DNA from: Liolophura sinensis | Taxonomy: Eukaryota > Mollusca > Polyplacophora > Chitonida > Chitonidae | NCBI RefSeq assembly: GCF_032854445.1 | Contig: NC_088295.1 | Location: forward strand, 42,273,385-42,337,384 | DNA length: 64,000 bases | Direction of reading: 5' to 3' | Part shown: piece after piece, positions 59,481 through 64,000 of the stretch | How positions within the stretch are numbered: position 1 is the first letter of the stretch | How the letters are laid out: each line of letters begins with the position of its first letter | Made by a program: the position numbers and the translations under genes | The notes under the pieces: generated by a model | Database searches by the model: none | The model's input: only the letters and a program-made list of their open reading frames with translations | Told to the model about the DNA's origin: nothing

Positions 59481-61049
59481 ACAAGTTGTTGTTTCACCTT
59501 TGGTGTCCATCAGTGGGCGAACTACTACTGTATATACAGTATATATTGTATATTTATATTTCTTATGAATTCATCAGTTGTTGAGTCGCGTGGATCGGTT
59601 GTTCCCGCCTGTTGGATCAAAGCAGTAAACACAGCTTCATGTGAAGTGTCTTGCGCGTATAGGGCTAATATATGTTCCACAAATCGGCATATAAGTGAAA
59701 ACTTGTTGAAAACGGTGTTATTCACCAATCACATAAAATAAATAAAATAAATAAAGAAACCTCCAGACTAGAGGAATACGAAGCCTTCTGTATTCGTCCT
59801 GAAACGTGCGATTGCAAACATTGCTTCATGTGAGATCTGTTTTTAATGCATTTCATCCGTAATATAGATGAAAAACTGCATGTATACTATGTACACTTAA
59901 TAATTTAGTGTTTAAAAGGCACAAGGTATTAAAAATATACAGATACGCGCAGACTTTACGAAGATATAAAATAAAAACAAATTCTCAGCTGTTTTTTTCT
60001 GAACTGTCTGTCCAATTAAGCGACCTCCAAATCAAAAATGTTGTGCACGTTACACAGGCGTTCCATATACAAGCCGCTTTTTTCCTGACCAAATTAATCA
60101 ATCCATTCATCAATAAATAAATAAGGCTTCAAATTAATCAATCAAAAGTGACACCTTCGTTACAGGTGAAGAGACACTGAACATTTAGGTAAACGACCAC
60201 ATTCGGACTACACATGTATAAGCTAACAAGAATGACGGAATCGATTCACCGTAGAAAAAGATTCTCGGCTTACCAGCTGCAGACGGCCCTAGACATTTAG
60301 TTGTTGCTGACGGCAGACACCGGCTTGAGATATGGATTCACACTCCCAATCGCTTGTAGTTCTAGTCAGTCAGCTCAATTAGACCGAACGGATCAAGGCA
60401 GACAGCAACCAGAAGGGTTTGATTAAAAAATAGAAATATAAAGACGCTCGGCAAGGAAGTGTGTAAGATGCTGGGTAAATATGTCTGAGTATTAACCTAG
60501 TGACAAGTGAGACGGCTTAATTCAATCGCCCCATCAATTTGTTTTATTTCACTGCACCCCAGTTTGACATGTGTTCTTTGACGGATCGATCGCTGACCAC
60601 TATATCGCCTGTAAGCCTCACCACGGGGTCGTTTTGATATGGAGTAATCCTCTTCACGAACACAGGTTCAAGTGAAGGTTTTTGCGAGACCCGGATATGG
60701 TTAGAAAGCCCAGTAATACACATTGGGGTCACGTAACAGATTATTTCTCCAGACTCCGACGAATACCTTCCACTCTGTGAAATGGTACCTAATGACAACT
60801 TGACACAATCTGTGATGTAATTCAACGACTAAAGGGAGAGTGTGTAAAAAGGTTAAAAAAATCAGGATGACTTTGGGAACTAGGTATGTGAAAACTGAGG
60901 TGAATGAGTAAGTTCTTGCTCTACTTAGTTAACTCGGCCTAAAATGTCTGCCAAAGCAAAGTGAGACAGACATTTGACTGGGCAATCCTTTCTCCTGCGC
61001 AATACTAAATATATAGATATAATTTATCTAAGAATATTGTACCATTATG
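59481..61049. other. unassigned, with a decayed SINE-like tail
   Basis: At 59690-59755 the phrase ATAAGTGAAAACTTGTTG, then ACGGTGTTATTCACCAATCA and AAATAAATAAAATAAATAAA, resembles a decayed SINE 3' end. Another (AAAT)n lies near 60110. The minus frame 60544-60825 (93 codons) is unrecognised. Confidence 0.4.
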
Positions 61050-61146
61050 TTTATTTATTTATTTGATTGGTGTTTCACCTCATACTCAAGAATATTTCAC
61101 TTATACGAAGGCGGCCAGCATTATGGTGGGAGAAAACCCGGCAGGG
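61050..61146 (-). mobile_element. SINE-A, 5'-truncated
   Basis: The plus strand TTATTTATTTATTTGATTGG, TCATACTCAAGAATATTTCA, CTTATACGAAGGCGGCCAGC and ATTATGGTGGGAGAAAACCC is the reversed SINE-A 3' end, stopping at GGCAGGG. No clear TSD. Confidence 0.9.
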
Positions 61147-64000
61147 TCAGGGACACCACAGGACCAATCGAAAATTTTTTCAAACGAAACTATCTCGTAC
61201 AAAATGTGTTGTTCGAATACTGATGATGACTAGCCCTGATGTCTACGCATTTTAGTGTACATTACATGTGCGTGATAAAGACAAATGACCAAACTAAATA
61301 AACTGATGGCTGACAAGTTTGATTTTTTGCCCTAAATTCGTGACCAGTAGTTTTACAGGAGAAAAACCAAAAGAATTAAAATACATACGATAAAAGAGCA
61401 TGAATCTTTCTGTACACGTCTGCTAAATAAATACTAAAGGCATATTTTTACGACTTTGAGCCAACCGAAATCTTATCTTACAGTAAGTCCACGGATAAAA
61501 ACAAAACCTTGGCAATAGCTATAAGATACTGAATAGCATTTGGCGGGCATAGCGGACATGACAAAGCTCATTGGAAGAATTGGTGATAAACTGACGAGTT
61601 TTCTTATTTCTCTTAGCCTTTTCACGTCATTAAAAATTGAAAAATGGCTGCCCAAACCCCAACCATCGGGTGACCTGGATTCTGTCGCGATTCGTATGTT
61701 TGATTCCACTTGGTACGAGATCGCCAGAAATCCTGATCAACTGTGTTTTGAAATCAAGGGTAGGGGTGGAGTGATTATAATGGGTCTCATCTGACGTCGT
61801 ATTAGGACATATGCACCCCACAAATACTATCCCATGCACATACAACTCACAGATTCAAGTATATCCCAATAATTTGGCACGTAACCGACGATTTTCCCCT
61901 TTTTTTACCTCTTTTCTCTGTCTTAGGATTAAACCAGAGTTGTTGTTTCTGAACTTATAATTGCAAAGGTTATTATCACGTCAGGATACATATCAGAAAG
62001 CTGAATCTTCTTTCATACAAAGTTATATTGGTCTAGTTAAACAGTCAGGAATATGAAGTCTATCCAACGTGACACCCTTCGTGTGAATGAAATATATGTG
62101 CATATATGAATGAAAATGAAAAATAAGAACAGGAAGCGTTTTCCAAATGAACATTCTCGACAGTATGACAATCAATTAACGGAACATAGCGCCAATACGT
62201 TTTCCTTAAAAATCCATGGAGCAATGATTGTAAAGACATATGTATAGTTTATATCAGGTGATGATCAACCCATTAATTACGTTACATTGTTTTAGCAATG
62301 TGGGTAATGTTAGAATATGGACATATGCACCTTTTGTGAAAATTTTAATATTTTTCAGGCCAAACTCATAAAACATTTTATTTTGTTCATCCAAGGAAAC
62401 AAAGATTTGGATCAATCATAACCTAAAAGAAACAAATATATGAATATTCATCTTACTCCTAAAGATTTAGAGATAGCAGTGCTATTCAAGAGAGATATAC
62501 ATCTAATACCCTGAAATTCTTAACAAGAACGTTCTCCACTATTATAAAGCATAAAATTGAACACCGTTAATAAATACACCACCTATTCAGTGTGACAACT
62601 TCAGACAGGCTGCGATGTGCTGACAGCCGAGTTTTAATTGGTAGGACGATGGAATTTGAAATCAAATCTGTTCTCCATTGGTGTGTGAAGGGTCCGTATC
62701 AAGGTCAAGAGTGGATAGTATGACCTCGGAACAATCTGGGGCAACCATCCTGAGAGGATAACATCAATCCGACTTCTCATAGGATACAGATTTGTCAAAC
62801 CGCATTACCGATCCATTGTGTCTGCGTTATTCCTTGTTGCATACAGGGTAAGCTGTGATCTGTAGATTTCGCGCCCTTACTTCAACTCTCAGCGGATATA
62901 CGCTAAACGTTTTTGTCAGCTGTACATCAAATTCAGTGTGCCTCTTCAGGCCAAACAATGGATCGATTTTACTTAGTCTCCTGTGAGCGATAGGCTAAAA
63001 TTGACAGTGATGTTCCTAACGTGATTTCTCCTGACAGGGGCCACCCCAGAGTTGACAGCGAAAACACTGGTACTGTCAATAAAATACTGACCATGCTCAA
63101 ACAATAATCTCAACAGCCTTGATCTGGTCGTTTGTGTTTTACAACGCTGTTGTCTGGTTGTGACCTTACATGGGCGGCTTTGTGGTGGCCATCTTTGTTT
63201 CGTTTAAAAGCGGAAAGTGGAAACTCGCGTATCTCTATGCGCAATTTGCAGAAATGGTGGAATAAACCTATAACTCAAAGTGCAGCCCGTTGTAAACTGG
63301 AATGACTCATTTAACCCGACTTGTTTGCGGTATAGAAGCCTGACTGACATTTCGTTGACACACTGCCCCTCGGCACCCACTCGCTCACAAAAAACAGTAA
63401 AGCCAATATCTAGCCAATATCTAGTATTATTCATTTTTTTTTTGGTCATGTGACGAGGTGAAGAGACGAGGCTATTGAAATTTTGAAAATGAATAAATTA
63501 TTTTTGAATAGTTTGTTTCACAAGAATAAGTAGCAATTACCTTACTCGACAGAAGAAATATACATTTATTACGTGAGTAGAAATTTGGAATGATACAATA
63601 AAAGACAAATCAGTACAGGAACGAGGTACGAGTTTTGGATCATTTATTGTGGTTGAGTAATAAGTGTTAAACTTAGTTTCTGTTTATAATTTGAAATTGA
63701 GGGTTCTGCAATCCCATAACGATTTCATCAATTCCAATGATATTGTTTTCAACGTATATAAACAGCGATTTTCTTATTGTATATAATATACGAACAAATT
63801 AAATACTTAGATATTTAACCATGTTATCTTGACATTGATAGGGAAGGACTTATGCGGAAATGTCAATCATTGCTGGCTTATTAAACCAGTCTTTGTTGGT
63901 AAGTTTCTGAATATCTCTTCTCAAGATGAATCAGGCAAACGAAAGACTCACATTTAACTAAATGCCTCGGACTGAGACCCTTGGAATGGTTTACAGTTAC
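61147..64000. other. unassigned AT-rich sequence
   Basis: Overlapping frames at 61473-61845 lie on both strands without a recognisable product. A short CCAATATCTAG duplication lies near 63403-63425. No gene, RNA or mobile element was recognised. Confidence 0.4.

Overview
This is an AT-rich, gene-poor eukaryotic window. It has no rRNA, CRISPR, operon or prokaryote-style gene spacing, and open frames are short and scattered. It does have many tRNA-headed SINEs, satellite-like arrays, microsatellites and MITE-like elements. The most frequent SINE (called A here) and a second one (called C) match repeats I remember from mollusc genomes, so a marine mollusc is the likely source. The class cannot be fixed from this sequence. 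No intact protein-coding gene can be supported. The window is probably intergenic or deep intronic, and any real exons in it are too short to call by eye.

Layout. 0-6 kb: a SINE-B copy, a degenerate satellite, a well-preserved minus-strand SINE-C with a perfect 12-bp target-site duplication (TSD), two small tandem arrays, and a broken reverse-transcriptase gene on the minus strand. 6-30 kb: mostly unassigned AT-rich DNA with a truncated SINE-A (11.2 kb), a degenerate tandem repeat (12.9 kb), a minus-strand SINE-D (13.4 kb) and a complete SINE-A (18.2 kb). 30-31 kb: a SINE-A inserted inside a SINE-B. 31-41 kb: largely unassigned, with a possible 176-codon pseudogene (37.2-37.7 kb), a MITE-like end, an internally deleted SINE-A and a 117-bp duplication. 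41-44.5 kb: a complete SINE-A, then a roughly 3-kb satellite domain with a homogeneous 33-bp core (about 15 copies), decayed flanks, and a SINE-A inserted in one flank. Its distal edge grades into a two-copy repeat (E) that has a third copy at 59.3 kb. 47-64 kb: a solitary tRNA-like head, a SINE cluster at 51.4-52.0 kb, a G-quadruplex motif, a long (AT)n tract, another SINE A/B junction at 57.1-57.5 kb, a MITE with clear inverted repeats (58.9 kb) and more SINE-A fragments.

How the parts work together: four SINE families with different tRNA-like heads (A, B, C, D) carry a recognisably similar 3' module, and many A copies are 5'-truncated but flanked by TSDs of 7-14 bp. That pattern is what target-primed reverse transcription by a shared partner LINE would leave. 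No such LINE is visible here. The one reverse transcriptase seen is of another type and is broken. I found no convincing new cellular system. The most interesting signals are the shared SINE 3' module, the nested insertions that date the families, the 33-bp array that is open in several frames, and dispersed repeat E.
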